In this document: positions 44,943-54,404 of the stretch, piece after piece | Position numbering within the stretch: the first letter of the stretch is position 1 | Layout of the letters: every line of letters starts with the position of its first letter | Source of the DNA: Humibacter albus DSM 18994 | GTDB taxonomy: Bacteria; Actinomycetota; Actinomycetes; Actinomycetales; Microbacteriaceae | Assembly: GCF_000421825.1 (NCBI RefSeq) | Contig: NZ_ATXT01000001.1 | Span: forward strand, 18,468-82,467 | Reading direction: 5' to 3' | DNA length: 64,000 nt | Translations under genes and position numbers: made by a program | The notes under the pieces: generated by a model | Told to the model about the DNA's origin: nothing | Databases searched by the model: none | Seen by the model: the letters and a program-made list of their open reading frames with translations, nothing else

Positions 44943-46735
44943 TCGAGCCCCTCCACGGCCTTGCGACCGCCCGCGAGTTCGATGAAGTGGTCTTCGAGCG
45001 TCTTCTCGCCGCGCACTTCGTCCACCGGTCCGAAATCCAGCACGACACCGCCGACGATGATCGCCACGCTGTCGCAGATGCGCTGCACGAGGTCCATGCT
45101 GTGGCTGGACAGCAACACCGTTCCGCCCGCATCGACGTAGCGTTTCAGGATGCCCGTGACCGTCGCCGCCGACACGGGGTCGACTCCCTCGAACGGCTCA
45201 TCGAGCACGAGAAGCCGTGGCGAGTGGATCATGGCGGCGGCCAGCGACACCTTCTTGGTCATGCCGGCGGAATAGTCCGCCACGAGTCGCCCCATGGCGT
45301 CGTCGATGCCGAACGCGGCCGCGAGATCGGCCGAGCGCTGGCGGGTGGTCGAGGCATCCAACCCGCGCAGCGTGCCTGCGTAGAAGAGGAGCTGCGCGCC
45401 GGTCAGCCGATCGAAGGTGCGGAGATGATCGGGCAGCACGCCGATCGCGCGTTTGGCGTCGCGCGAGCGCTTGCGGGCGTCCACACCGTTCACGAACACG
45501 GAGCCGGAGTCGGGCCGCAGCAGCCCGGTGATGATCGACAGTGTCGTCGTCTTGCCCGCGCCGTTCGGCCCGACGATGCCGTACAGCGAGCCTGCCCGCA
45601 CCGCCAGATGCACCCCGTCGACCGCGACGACATCGCCGTAGCGCTTGTGCAGGCCCGTCACCGCGAGCACGACCGGCGCCGAGTCGGGTGGCGCGGGCCG
45701 CGCAGGCGGGAATGCCCGAGTCTCGGCCGCGCGCCGTGCCCGTGCCGGAGCGGCAGCCTCCAGGCCCCGATCCACGGCCGAATCCTCGGCAACGACTCGC
45801 TCCGCGTTCGCCGGCCGGGCATCCACGACCTCGAGGGACGCGAGCTCCGCGTCCGGCTCGTCGGACTCGTACACCTGCTCGACGACCCACTCGGGCACCG
45901 CATCGTCCGAAGTCGGAGTGGATGCCGGCGCCGGCGCGAGCGCGCCCGTCTGGTCATCTGCGTGCTCGGTCTGGGTCTCGCGCACGAGCTCGGCGAGAAG
46001 CTCCGAACCCGTCTCGTCCGATGCGGCATCAGCGGTTGCCGTCCCCGCGGCAGCCGCGGCGCCCCGACGACGACGACCGAACAGAGTGATGCGCTGCCGC
46101 GATCCGGTCTTCTCGTCGACCGGTGCCGAGTGCGCCGGCATGGGTCCCGTGTCGACCTCCTCGCCTGAACTCGCGTCCGGGGATGCGGCGCGCGGCGGCA
46201 CGGACTCCGGTGATGCCGGCTCATCGGACGTGATGATGGCGGGCGCCGTGTCATCGACAGGTGGTACCGCGACGGATGCCGCCGGCGCGGTACCGCCCGT
46301 GCGAGTCTGCCGGGTCTTCTTCGCGGGCTTCGTCGTCGTGGACACCTCGTCCCCCGCAGCCGCGGCAGCAGGGACGCCGCCCGTCGTCGTGGCGGAAGTC
46401 TGCGTGTCGGCCGGTGCGGCGGCGGCCCGACCGGAGGCCGCTTCCGCAGCCTTGGCCGCTCTCGAGCGCGAACCCCCCCGTGCCGAACGGGGTCCGGTCG
46501 CGACGACGACCGACGCACCGTCGGCCTGCGGCGCCTCGACGACCGCCGACGCTCCCGCCGAAAGACCGGTCGTACGCGCACGGCCGGAGCCACGGGCATC
46601 CGATCGCGCGGTCCGAACACTGACCACGGGACCCGCGCCGGACGACGGCGCGGACGATGAACCGCGCGCGACGGAGTCCGCTCCCTTCATCGCCGATGGC
46701 TCGGCGGTGGCTGGTCCCTGCGGGTCATCTTGCAC
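44918..46735 (-). CDS. ABC exporter ATP-binding protein with ~350-residue disordered N-terminal extension
   Basis: The 605-residue protein ends in a full ABC ATPase (from ~355): Walker A GIVGPNGAGKTTTLSII, signature YSAGMTKKVSLAAAM, Walker B LLVLDEPFEGVDPVSA, H-loop SSHSMD. Residues 1-350 are low-complexity Ala/Ser/Thr/Pro with basic clusters (TKPAKKTRQTRTGG, ITLFGRRRRG) and acidic stretches. GTG 46735 is the best upstream start, but a start closer to the ATPase domain is possible. Confidence 0.85.
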   Translation of the reverse strand: MQDDPQGPATAEPSAMKGADSVARGSSSAPSSGAGPVVSVRTARSDARGSGRARTTGLSAGASAVVEAPQADGASVVVATGPRSARGGSRSRAAKAAEAASGRAAAAPADTQTSATTTGGVPAAAAAGDEVSTTTKPAKKTRQTRTGGTAPAASVAVPPVDDTAPAIITSDEPASPESVPPRAASPDASSGEEVDTGPMPAHSAPVDEKTGSRQRITLFGRRRRGAAAAAGTATADAASDETGSELLAELVRETQTEHADDQTGALAPAPASTPTSDDAVPEWVVEQVYESDEPDAELASLEVVDARPANAERVVAEDSAVDRGLEAAAPARARRAAETRAFPPARPAPPDSAPVVLAVTGLHKRYGDVVAVDGVHLAVRAGSLYGIVGPNGAGKTTTLSIITGLLRPDSGSVFVNGVDARKRSRDAKRAIGVLPDHLRTFDRLTGAQLLFYAGTLRGLDASTTRQRSADLAAAFGIDDAMGRLVADYSAGMTKKVSLAAAMIHSPRLLVLDEPFEGVDPVSAATVTGILKRYVDAGGTVLLSSHSMDLVQRICDSVAIIVGGVVLDFGPVDEVRGEKTLEDHFIELAGGRKAVEGLEWLHSFSD

Positions 46736-47218
46736 GCGCCATACCCCCGTCGTGGTGGTCCCCTCGAACTACCGGGACGCGTCCCGATAGATTCGCGTTC
46801 GTCTGCGGCGACGACAGGGGCACGGCGTTGCGGCACCCTCCCCCATCGGAGCCTTCGAAGTCTTTACGCTAACGCACGAATCTGCCCGCCCACAGCCCTG
46901 GACGGCGAAGTCGCGCAACGAATAGACGTCCGTAGACTATTGGATGCTCGCACGACCCCATCCGCGACCCTAAGAAGCCTCCCAGAAAACGATCACGAAA
47001 CGGCAACGTCCCGCATTCGAGGGATAGCACCTCGGTAAACTCAATCATCGGCACAGCGCGGTGTCTTAGTACATACGCATCAGTGACACTTCGGTGAACG
47101 GAAGCCGTCGGCCCGGGTGAGAGTCCGAACAGCCGCCGATCGACTGTCATCCGTCAAGTCACACAGTTCAACTTTCATTGGGGGGTCGACTATGCGCACG
47201 AATGACAGGAGACGAAAC
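46736..47218. promoter_or_regulatory. Long divergent control region with 14-base palindrome
   Basis: About 480 bases lie between the ABC ATPase gene and the cytidylyltransferase gene and contain no convincing gene. The perfect palindrome CGGGACGCGTCCCG occupies 46773-46786, some 38 bases ahead of the ATPase GTG, and is a candidate operator. The part from ~46870 to 47190 is A/T-richer than the surroundings and should hold the promoter for the surface-polymer genes. Confidence 0.45.
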
Positions 47219-47917
47219 GTGACCACCACACCTCAGGTCGTGATTCTCGCGGCAGGCATGGGGAGCCGCCTCGGTCGGTCGCTGCCGAAGCCGCTGACCG
47301 AGCTCAACGACGGCCGCACGATCATGCAGCAGCAGTTCGACAACATCCATGCCGCCTTCGGTCCGAAGGTCAAGGTCACAATCGTCGTCGGCTACAAGCT
47401 GGAGCACATCGTCGAGGCGTTCCCCGACGCGTCGTTCGTCTACAACGAACAGTACGACCAGACGAATACGTCGAAGAGCCTGATGCGGGCGCTCAAGTCG
47501 AGCGGCAACGGCGGCGTTCTCTGGATGAACGGTGACGTCGTCTTCGACCCGGCGCTCCTCGTACGCGTCTCCGAGGCCATCGCTCGCGACCAGTCCTTCG
47601 TCACCGTCAACACTGCCAAGGTCTCCGACGAAGAGGTCAAGTACACGACCGGCGCGGAAGGCTTCATCGAGAAGCTCTCGAAGACGGTCAAGGGCGGACT
47701 CGGCGAGGCCGTCGGCATCAACTACGTGTCCAGCCGCGACAAGGCGGCGCTGCTCTACCACCTGCAGCGGGTCGACGACCAGGAGTACTTCGAGGGCGGC
47801 ATCGAGTTGGCCATCCAGCACGACGGCATGCTCGTCGAGCCGATCGACATCTCCGACCTCTACGCGGTCGAGGTCGACTTCGCTGAAGACCTGGAGCGCG
47901 CGAACCTCTTCGTGTGA
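47219..47917 (+). CDS. Cytidylyltransferase-like sugar-/choline-phosphate nucleotidyltransferase
   Basis: I chose GTG 47219, preceded by AGGAG at 7 bases; ATG 47192 is an alternative adding 9 residues. The 232-residue protein has the nucleotide-binding VVILAAGMGSRLGRSLPKPL, then a YNEQYDQTNTSKSLMRAL stretch and metal-site VLWMNGDVVFDP. These match LicC-type phosphocholine or polyol-phosphate cytidylyltransferases. It likely makes a CDP-activated unit for the polymer exported by the next two genes. Confidence 0.8.
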   Translation: MTTTPQVVILAAGMGSRLGRSLPKPLTELNDGRTIMQQQFDNIHAAFGPKVKVTIVVGYKLEHIVEAFPDASFVYNEQYDQTNTSKSLMRALKSSGNGGVLWMNGDVVFDPALLVRVSEAIARDQSFVTVNTAKVSDEEVKYTTGAEGFIEKLSKTVKGGLGEAVGINYVSSRDKAALLYHLQRVDDQEYFEGGIELAIQHDGMLVEPIDISDLYAVEVDFAEDLERANLFV

Positions 47918-47934
47918 CGCACATCACGCAGACG

Positions 47935-47975
47935 CGGCGAATGCCGTCGGCCATCGCGGCCGGCGGCATTCGCCG
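47935..47975 (+). terminator. Stem-loop after the cytidylyltransferase gene
   Basis: CGGCGAATGCCG (47935-47946) pairs with CGGCATTCGCCG (47964-47975), a 12-base stem with a GC-rich loop. It has only a short T-run, so some readthrough into the exporter genes is likely. Confidence 0.6.
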
Positions 47976-48015
47976 TTGATGCGACCGTTCAGTTTGCCGC
48001 CGGTACGATCATCGA

Positions 48016-48819
48016 GTGACCACCTACGCCGACGTGCGCCCGACTCAGCGCACACCGATCGCGCGCTACCGTCACTCGCTCTGGCTGCTGACCAAGCGCG
48101 ATCTGCACGTGCGCTACGCCACGAACGCCCTCGGGTACGTGTGGTCGATCCTCGACCCGCTGCTCATGGCCGGGATCTACTACTTCGTGTTCGTGGTGAT
48201 CTTTCAGCGCGGCAACGCCGGTGAGGCCCCGTACATCGTGTTTCTGCTCTCGGGTCTGCTGCCGTGGACGTGGTTCAACGGCGCGGTGCTCGACTTCACG
48301 AAGGCGTTCAGCCGCGACTCGAAGCTCATCCGCTCTACGGCCATCCCACGCACCATCTGGATCAATCGCATCGTGCTGAGCAAAGGCATCGAGTTCCTGT
48401 TCTCGCTGCCCGTTCTGGCCGTCTTCGCGATCTTCGCCGGCGCCCAGCTGAACTGGAACATCGTGTTCTGGCCGCTCGCCATGGCGATCCAGTGCGTGAT
48501 GATGGTCGGCCTCGGTCTGATCATCGCCCCCGTCGTCGTGTTCTTCAAAGACCTCGAGCGCGCGGTGCGGCTCATCCTCCGGCTGCTGTTCTACGCATCG
48601 GCGATCGTGTTCCAGGTGACGGAGGTGCCCGATCCGTTCCGCACGCTCGTGGCGCTGAACCCTCTCGTCGGCCTCTTCGGGCTCTACCGGTCGGCGTTCT
48701 TTCCTGCCGACCTCGATTGGAAGCTCGTGCTCGTCTCCGTGATCGGCGCTCTTGTGTTCCTGGCCATCGGCGTGTGGGTCTACCGACGCACGATCCGTAC
48801 CGTGCTGAAGGAGATGTGA
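48016..48819 (+). CDS. Polysaccharide/teichoic-acid ABC exporter permease (Wzm/TagG type)
   Basis: The 267-residue membrane protein has the ABC-2 permease layout with six helices: LLTKRDLHVRYATNALGYVW near the start, SGLLPWTWFNGAVLDFTKAF, LVALNPLVGLFGLYRSAFFP. It starts at GTG 48016. It moves a finished polymer across the membrane with the ATPase encoded next. The stop overlaps the following ATG by one base (TGATG). Confidence 0.9.
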   Translation: MTTYADVRPTQRTPIARYRHSLWLLTKRDLHVRYATNALGYVWSILDPLLMAGIYYFVFVVIFQRGNAGEAPYIVFLLSGLLPWTWFNGAVLDFTKAFSRDSKLIRSTAIPRTIWINRIVLSKGIEFLFSLPVLAVFAIFAGAQLNWNIVFWPLAMAIQCVMMVGLGLIIAPVVVFFKDLERAVRLILRLLFYASAIVFQVTEVPDPFRTLVALNPLVGLFGLYRSAFFPADLDWKLVLVSVIGALVFLAIGVWVYRRTIRTVLKEM

Positions 48820-49598
48820 TGGCCGACACGACGACCGCGGATGCCGTGAACTCGGCGCCTGCAGAACGTCCGGTCATCGACGTGGCCGGTGTGGGCATCC
48901 GCTTCAAGAGGAACCGACGGCTGCGGCGCAGCTTCAAGGACCTGTTCTCGGGCCGCACCCGCCGCGCACGTCCCGACGAGTTCTGGGCGCTGCGCGACGT
49001 GTCGTTCACGGTGCGATCGGGCGAGGCCATCGGGGTGGTCGGACGCAACGGACAGGGAAAGTCGACGCTGCTCAAGCTGGTGGCGGGCGTCATCCTCCCC
49101 GACGAGGGATCCGTCACGTTGCATGAGGGCGTTGCGCCCCTGATCGAGATCACGGGCGGGTTCGTGGACGACCTCAGCGTGCGCGAGAACGTCTACCTCA
49201 CTGCCGGGCTGCACGGCATGACGAAGCGTCAGATCGACGAACGGTTCGACGACATCATCTCGTTCGCCGATATCGGCAACTTTCTCGACACCCCGTACAA
49301 GCACCTCTCCAGCGGCATGAAGGTGCGCATCGCCTTCAGCGTGATCACGCAGCTCGATGAGCCGATCCTCATCGTCGACGAAGTGCTCGCCGTGGGCGAC
49401 AAGGCCTTCCGCGAGAAGTGCTACAAGCGCATCGAGCAGTTGCTCGCCGGCGGGCGCACTCTCTTCTTCGTGTCGCACAATGAGAAGGATCTGCGGCGCT
49501 TCTGCACGCGCGGCCTCTACCTGGAAGGCGGTGCACTTCAGCTCGACTCCGACATCGCCTCCGTGCTGGAGCGATACAACGGCGAATTCCACGCCTGA
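48819..49598 (+). CDS. Polysaccharide/teichoic-acid ABC exporter ATP-binding protein (Wzt/TagH type)
   Basis: The 259-residue protein has an N-terminal RNRRLRRSFKDLFSGRTRR region and DEFWALRDVSFTV, which is typical for this subfamily. Walker A is VVGRNGQGKSTLLKL, the signature KHLSSGMKVRIAFSV, and Walker B LIVDEVLAVGDKAF. It lacks the C-terminal carbohydrate-binding domain of some Wzt proteins. It is cotranscribed with the permease. Confidence 0.92.
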   Translation: MADTTTADAVNSAPAERPVIDVAGVGIRFKRNRRLRRSFKDLFSGRTRRARPDEFWALRDVSFTVRSGEAIGVVGRNGQGKSTLLKLVAGVILPDEGSVTLHEGVAPLIEITGGFVDDLSVRENVYLTAGLHGMTKRQIDERFDDIISFADIGNFLDTPYKHLSSGMKVRIAFSVITQLDEPILIVDEVLAVGDKAFREKCYKRIEQLLAGGRTLFFVSHNEKDLRRFCTRGLYLEGGALQLDSDIASVLERYNGEFHA

Positions 49599-49686
49599 CG
49601 AGCTTCTCGTCGTCCCCCGCGGGCCACGATCGGTCGCTCTCCACCGTGATGCTCGTGCCGTCGGACGCCCCTCCTAACCTGCCTGC

Positions 49687-49992
49687 ATGACGACAACCCG
49701 ACCCGACGACACGCGCCCAGAGCCGACTCCCGCCTACCCCGTACCGTTCGTCTTCGATCGCAGCGGCGCTCCCCGATACCGACTGCGCAACGCGAGCCTC
49801 GAAACACTCACGGGCGTGCGTTTCGCCCTGCTCGGCGCCGGCAGCATGCCGGTGCAAGCACCCATCACGCTCGCGCCAAGGCAGGAAACCGAGATCCGCA
49901 TTCACGGACATGATCTCGCCCGAGCGACCGTGCTCGTCGTGCGCTGGCACCGCGCGAACGGCGACGAGTACCTGTGGCGGGCGAGCTTCTGA
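49687..49992 (+). CDS. Small unknown protein
   Basis: The 101-residue protein has no signal or membrane segment. It reads as a single beta-rich domain (RYRLRNASLETLTGVRFALL, TLAPRQETEIRIHG, VLVVRWHRANGDEYLWR). No family is recognised. Its position after the exporter pair may be a coincidence. Confidence 0.55.
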   Translation: MTTTRPDDTRPEPTPAYPVPFVFDRSGAPRYRLRNASLETLTGVRFALLGAGSMPVQAPITLAPRQETEIRIHGHDLARATVLVVRWHRANGDEYLWRASF

Positions 49993-50061
49993 TCCGGAGG
50001 GCTCAGCGAAGCTTCCCGACCCGACGCGCCGCCGGGTAGATGCGCCACGGGCGGCCACCGA

Positions 50062-50358
50062 TCAGCGACCGTCGCGCTCGCGGATGAAGTCCTTCGCCGT
50101 GTAATGGCGATGACGCCCCGGAAGATCCGCGAGCGTGAGGCCCGCGATGAGTTCGCCGGCATCCGTGTCGAGAGCTGTGGCGATGCGGATCACGGTGCTC
50201 AGACTCGGATTGGCACGGCCGCGCTCGATCTTGCCGTAGTTCGTCGGGTGGATGTCCGCCAGGAACGCCACTTCTTCCTGGCTCAGACCCAGTTCGGTGC
50301 GGATGCTGCGAAGCCGCTCTCCGACCACGCCGGCGGCGCGGGAGAACGGCTCGACCAT
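50062..50358 (-). CDS. XRE-family helix-turn-helix regulator
   Basis: I chose ATG 50358, giving 98 residues. The helix-turn-helix is clear: LRSIRTELGLSQEEVAFLA, then IHPTNYGKIERGRANPSLS and TVIRIATALDTDAGELI. No ribosome site precedes the ATG, so the message may be leaderless. It stands alone; its target is unknown. Confidence 0.8.
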   Translation of the reverse strand: MVEPFSRAAGVVGERLRSIRTELGLSQEEVAFLADIHPTNYGKIERGRANPSLSTVIRIATALDTDAGELIAGLTLADLPGRHRHYTAKDFIRERDGR

Positions 50359-50533
50359 GCTGTCTTGTCTAAGAGCGACACAGCGTATGGGTCCAGAGTG
50401 TTTGTGCCCGGTCGATTGGCGTCTCCACCGTCGCCCAAGTGAACAACGCCATCGCGGGAGCCGCTCGAGAACGCGCCCGCGAGCTCTTCGAGAACGCCAG
50501 AACGGCGCATCCAGGTACGCCGTTGAGAACGGT

Positions 50534-51178
50534 TTACTCGTCCTCATCCTCGCGGAAGACCAACGGATCGGGATTGGTCCAGCCGCGTGCGGCGGCCGCC
50601 GACTCCGCCTCCCCATCGAGACCGTCGACCGGCTTTCCCGCCCGGCGACGCACCGCCCAGCGGAATGTCAGCGCGCGATCCGCCGCGAGGTCGTCGACGT
50701 CACCACGTTCGGACTGGCGCACGCACAGCGTGAACCAGCGCTCGGCATCCTCGAGCAATCCGAAATAGGCCAGCTCCTCACCGATGCGCTCCAGCACGAT
50801 CCAGCGGAACGCCTCGGGGTCACTGCGGACGAGCGCGCGAGCCTCGCCCACCTCCGCCCGCGCCTCCTCCGTGCGCTCGAGCAGAAGAAGAGCGGTGACG
50901 ATATCGGGGATGGCGGCGAGGGCATCCGAACCGCCTTCGGACTTCGCCGCTCGCGCGAGCTCCAGCGCGCGCGGAGCATCGTCGAGTGCAAGACAGCCCG
51001 CGGCGGCCGCACCCAGCAGGTCTGCGCGTGAGACACCGTCGAACTCCGTCTCGGCGTCATACGCCCACTCGAGCAAGGTCTGCACGCGTGCAGAGAGATT
51101 GTTTTCGCGCGACTGGCCCTGAGCGGGGCGCGAGCGCTCGAGCTCGGCGAGATCGTCTGCGGTGATGGTGCGGGGCAT
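50534..51178 (-). CDS. TPR-like helical repeat protein
   Basis: The 214-residue soluble protein starts at ATG 51178. It has helical pairs typical of tetratricopeptide repeats (ALDDAPRALELARAAKSEG, ALLLLERTEEARAEVGEARAL, LAYFGLLEDAERWFTLCVRQ). The final part is acidic (VFREDEDE). A similar gene lies next upstream, so these are likely paralogues. Confidence 0.65.
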   Translation of the reverse strand: MPRTITADDLAELERSRPAQGQSRENNLSARVQTLLEWAYDAETEFDGVSRADLLGAAAAGCLALDDAPRALELARAAKSEGGSDALAAIPDIVTALLLLERTEEARAEVGEARALVRSDPEAFRWIVLERIGEELAYFGLLEDAERWFTLCVRQSERGDVDDLAADRALTFRWAVRRRAGKPVDGLDGEAESAAAARGWTNPDPLVFREDEDE

Positions 51179-51456
51179 CCCTCGATCGTAGAAGACCAAG
51201 GATGCCGGTCGCGCCGCCCGTCTCTCCGTGCACATCCCGACCTTCGGCCACGTTGTCCCCGGATGCTCCACCGTCGCCGTTCGGCGGCGTCGCGCTCTGG
51301 CATCCTGGGCTTTCAGACGGCACGATAGAAGGGTGGTCACCGTGACAGACGCTCAGCCGCGTGTTCCCCGGCGACTCCACCTAGAGCCTCCGGCGCTGGG
51401 CTTCGTGTCGTAGCAGCGCGCAGTCGTGAAGCAGCAGCGCGATGTGGGGTCGTCCT

Positions 51457-52059
51457 CTATTCGGGAACGTTCCGGCCCTGCGCGCCGTATGTGTCGACGA
51501 TGGCGACGGCAGCGTCGTCGAGCGCATCGCGCGGCATTCCGAGTTCGCTGCGCACCCGAGCCCGGCCGATCAGCATCGACTCGTACTGCGACTCCGCGCC
51601 GGGCACGTTGCCGCTGTCCATGGCACGGATGCCCATGGAGTACCAGCGCTGAGCCTGCCGGAACTCGTCGACCAGCTCGAAGAAGCCGCCGAGAACCAAG
51701 AACGTGTTCACCAGCTGCGGCGCTCCCTTGCGTAAGGCGTCGGCGAGCTCGAGCGCGGCATCCGTGTGCCCACCCTGGTACAGCGCCTGGACCATCAGCG
51801 CCCGTGGATCCACGTAGGCGGCTCCGCCGTCGTCACGAGCCGCCTCGTACATGCGCAACGCCTCGGCGTGGTCTCCCGCGTAGCCGAAGTTCTCCCCCGC
51901 TTCCACGAGCACTGCAGCACGCGAGACGTCGTCCGCCAGAGTGAAGCTGGCTGCGTCGGTGGCCCACGAGCGCAGCGTCTCGGCGATCGCGATGTCCTCG
52001 CCGTTGTGCGCGCGGTCACGGGCGTTGTCGAAGTCGTTCTGGGTGATCAGGCGGGCCAC
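51457..52059 (-). CDS. TPR-like helical repeat protein, paralogue of the neighbour
   Basis: I chose GTG 52059 (ARLITQNDFDNARDRA), giving 200 residues; an upstream in-frame start at 52143 would add low-quality sequence. It has TPR-type helices (YAGDHAEALRMYEAARDDG, YQGGHTDAALELADALRKG, FRQAQRWYSMGIRAMDSGN). The RWYxxGIRAMDSGNV block resembles RWFxLCVRQSERGDV of the neighbour. Confidence 0.65.
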   Translation of the reverse strand: MARLITQNDFDNARDRAHNGEDIAIAETLRSWATDAASFTLADDVSRAAVLVEAGENFGYAGDHAEALRMYEAARDDGGAAYVDPRALMVQALYQGGHTDAALELADALRKGAPQLVNTFLVLGGFFELVDEFRQAQRWYSMGIRAMDSGNVPGAESQYESMLIGRARVRSELGMPRDALDDAAVAIVDTYGAQGRNVPE

Positions 52060-52163
52060 CCCGACAGCATACGAGAGCGACGCACCGGCCACGCAGGTGC
52101 GGGGTCGGATCATCGACTCGTGTGTGCGGCCGTCGGCATGCACGCGTCCGTAGACTCGGTCGC

Positions 52164-53027
52164 ATGGTTCGCTCGAAGAAGGTCAAGCCGCTCGTCGGCG
52201 TCACGGGCACCAGTACGTCGCGAGGCGTGCCGATCCCTGCGCTGATCAATCGCGGGATCGATCGCGCCCTCGCGGTGCAACGCCCGGTGGTGCTCGCGCA
52301 CCTGCGCAGCATCCAGAAACGTCACCCCGACGCATCCCCCGACGAGGTCGCCTACCTCGTCGGTCGCCGCTATCTGCTCGCCGTGACCGCGAGCGGTGCC
52401 GCCGTCGGCGCTACGGCCGTCGTCCCTTCGGTCGGGACGATCGCCACGCTCGCCCTCTCGGCCGTGGAGACCGCGACGTTCTTGGAGGCCACCGCGCTCT
52501 ACGCGCAGTCCATCGCCGAGCTCCATGGGCTGCCCGTCGACGACCCGGATCGCGCGCGAGCGCTCGTGCTCGCTCTCATGCTCGGCAAAGAAGGGTCAAC
52601 GCTCGTTCGCCAGTGGGGTCTCGAGATGACCGAGACCGAGGTGACCCGAGAACTGTACTGGCGTCAGGTCGTCTCCAGCAGCATCCCGCGCGTCGTCGTC
52701 GGTCCGCTCGTGCAACGACTGCAAAGCGCGTTCGCGAAGCGTCTGGCGACGAAGGGGACCGAGGGCATTCTCGCCAAGGCACTGCCGTTCGGGGTCGGCG
52801 CGGTCGTGGGCGGCGTGGGCAACCGCATCACGGCATCCCGAGTCGTGCACACGGCGCGCAGCGCATTCGGTGCGACGCCGGACGTCTTCCCCGCCTCACT
52901 GCCGCCCGTCGACTCTCCGCCGAAAGCGTCAGTGCCAGCCGGCTCACTGCCGAGCGCGACGCTGCCGACTGCGTCGCAATCCGCCGACGAGGCGATGATC
53001 GAGCCGGAAGGCGCGCTCAGTCGCTGA
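52164..53027 (+). CDS. EcsC-like membrane-associated protein
   Basis: I chose ATG 52164, giving 287 residues. The middle part has two Ala/Gly-rich hydrophobic segments (LLAVTASGAAVGATAVVPSV, LALSAVETATFLEATALYAQ) and a later VGAVVGGVGNRITASRVV, the arrangement of EcsC-family proteins. The C-terminal 50 residues are Pro/Ser-rich. Function is unknown. Its end overlaps the convergent polymerase gene by 11 bases. Confidence 0.55.
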   Translation: MVRSKKVKPLVGVTGTSTSRGVPIPALINRGIDRALAVQRPVVLAHLRSIQKRHPDASPDEVAYLVGRRYLLAVTASGAAVGATAVVPSVGTIATLALSAVETATFLEATALYAQSIAELHGLPVDDPDRARALVLALMLGKEGSTLVRQWGLEMTETEVTRELYWRQVVSSSIPRVVVGPLVQRLQSAFAKRLATKGTEGILAKALPFGVGAVVGGVGNRITASRVVHTARSAFGATPDVFPASLPPVDSPPKASVPAGSLPSATLPTASQSADEAMIEPEGALSR

Positions 53028-54321
53028 GCAGCGCGTCGGGATCGTCCGCGACGTCGGTGCCGTCACCGTGCTCGAGCGTCACGTCGTCGGTGGCGTGAAG
53101 AGCCGCGAACCGCTCCCACTCGTCCATGAGGTGCTGCACCGCGTCGTGGAACCGGCGCGTCGTCGCCCCCGGCGTCGTGTCACCGAAGTACCGCTGAACC
53201 CAGAACCGCAACCGCTCGGCAGCCGCCTCGTCGTGCGCGAGCGCGTCGATCGTCTCGACGATGCGCCCGGCGTCGGCGGCGTATAGCCACTCGCACGCCG
53301 ACAGGTATCCGCCCCGATCGATCTCCGCCTCGGGATGCACGGGGTGAGTGATGAGCAGCGGCTTGCCCGCCGCGAGCCGGTCGTAGACCATCGCGGAGAT
53401 GTCCACGATCGCCATGTCGGGCGCCGAGAGCTGCCAACCGAGCTCGGGACCGTCGTCGTACACGTGGTGTGCAGACGGGTCGGCCGCATTCGCCGCCTCG
53501 AGCGCCTCGATGATGTGCTTGTTCGCGTCTCGGTACTCGGCGTCCACCACGCCGGAGCGCGGGTGCGGACGGTAGATCACCCGGTGGCGCCCGGTGGCGA
53601 GCAGCGCCTCCACGAGCGCGACGCCGTGAGAAGCGACCGACCCGTACGCCGCCGCGGCGCGATCGCCCTCCCACGTCGGCGCGTAGAGCACCACAGTGCG
53701 CTCGTCGGGCGTGTAGGGCAGCTCACCCGAGTAGTGATCGGCCTGCGGTCGCCCGATCTTGATGGCGCGCTTGTCGAAGTCGTAGTCCCACAGCACCTTG
53801 CTCAGGCGCGCGATCGCCGCGTCTCCGGCCACCAGGGCGTAGTCGTACGCCTTGAACTGGTTCGTGGTCATGTACATCTTGTCGGACTCGCCGTGGTTGA
53901 TGAACACGTGCCAGCGACGGCCGTAGCGCATCATCTGGAAGTTGCGCGTGTTCTGATTCACGTAGAAGATCACACGCAGGTCCTGTTGGGCGATCGTGTT
54001 CTCCAGATCGACCACGGTGCGCACGTAGGCCACCGGCAGCGGCGACTCGTCGAGCAACGTGGATGCCCCCACCGGAGATCTCGAGAGAATCACCACCGGC
54101 CACGTCTTGCTGAGCTCGACCAGCGGTTTGTACCACTGCCGAATCTGGTACATGTTCACCTTGCTGTCGGCGAAGTAGACGCCGATCTTGAAGGTGCCCG
54201 GCTCGAGTTCCGGGGCCTGTGCGAGTCTGGCCGCGAGAGCGGCTCTGGCCCTTCTCTGCACGAAGGCGTTCTTCACCAGCCGCACGCCGGAACGCGCGTC
54301 ATGCAACAGACCCATGAGCAC
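53017..54321 (-). CDS. CDP-glycerol glycerophosphotransferase family (teichoic-acid polymerase type)
   Basis: The 434-residue protein has the GT-B-like C-terminal region of this family: RTVVLYAPTWEGDRAAAAYG, VIYRPHPRSGVVDAEYRDAN, DMAIVDISAMVYDRLAAGKP and LLITHPVHPEAEI. The start is GTG 54321 or ATG 54315. It adds glycerol- or ribitol-phosphate units to a teichoic-acid-type polymer, or another CDP-polyol-derived unit. The cytidylyltransferase and exporter genes nearby support this role. Confidence 0.85.
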   Translation of the reverse strand: MLMGLLHDARSGVRLVKNAFVQRRARAALAARLAQAPELEPGTFKIGVYFADSKVNMYQIRQWYKPLVELSKTWPVVILSRSPVGASTLLDESPLPVAYVRTVVDLENTIAQQDLRVIFYVNQNTRNFQMMRYGRRWHVFINHGESDKMYMTTNQFKAYDYALVAGDAAIARLSKVLWDYDFDKRAIKIGRPQADHYSGELPYTPDERTVVLYAPTWEGDRAAAAYGSVASHGVALVEALLATGRHRVIYRPHPRSGVVDAEYRDANKHIIEALEAANAADPSAHHVYDDGPELGWQLSAPDMAIVDISAMVYDRLAAGKPLLITHPVHPEAEIDRGGYLSACEWLYAADAGRIVETIDALAHDEAAAERLRFWVQRYFGDTTPGATTRRFHDAVQHLMDEWERFAALHATDDVTLEHGDGTDVADDPDALLSD

Positions 54322-54404
54322 CAGGATATTGGTGGGTGACCCAGGATTCTCTGAATGCCCTATGCCTGCGCTCGACGGTGTCGGGCTTCACAGGTGCGCC
54401 GACG

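Noticed and set aside
46736..47218. Riboswitch in the long intergenic region
   Set aside because: No known aptamer core could be recognised by eye; only a palindrome and A/T-rich sequence are evident.
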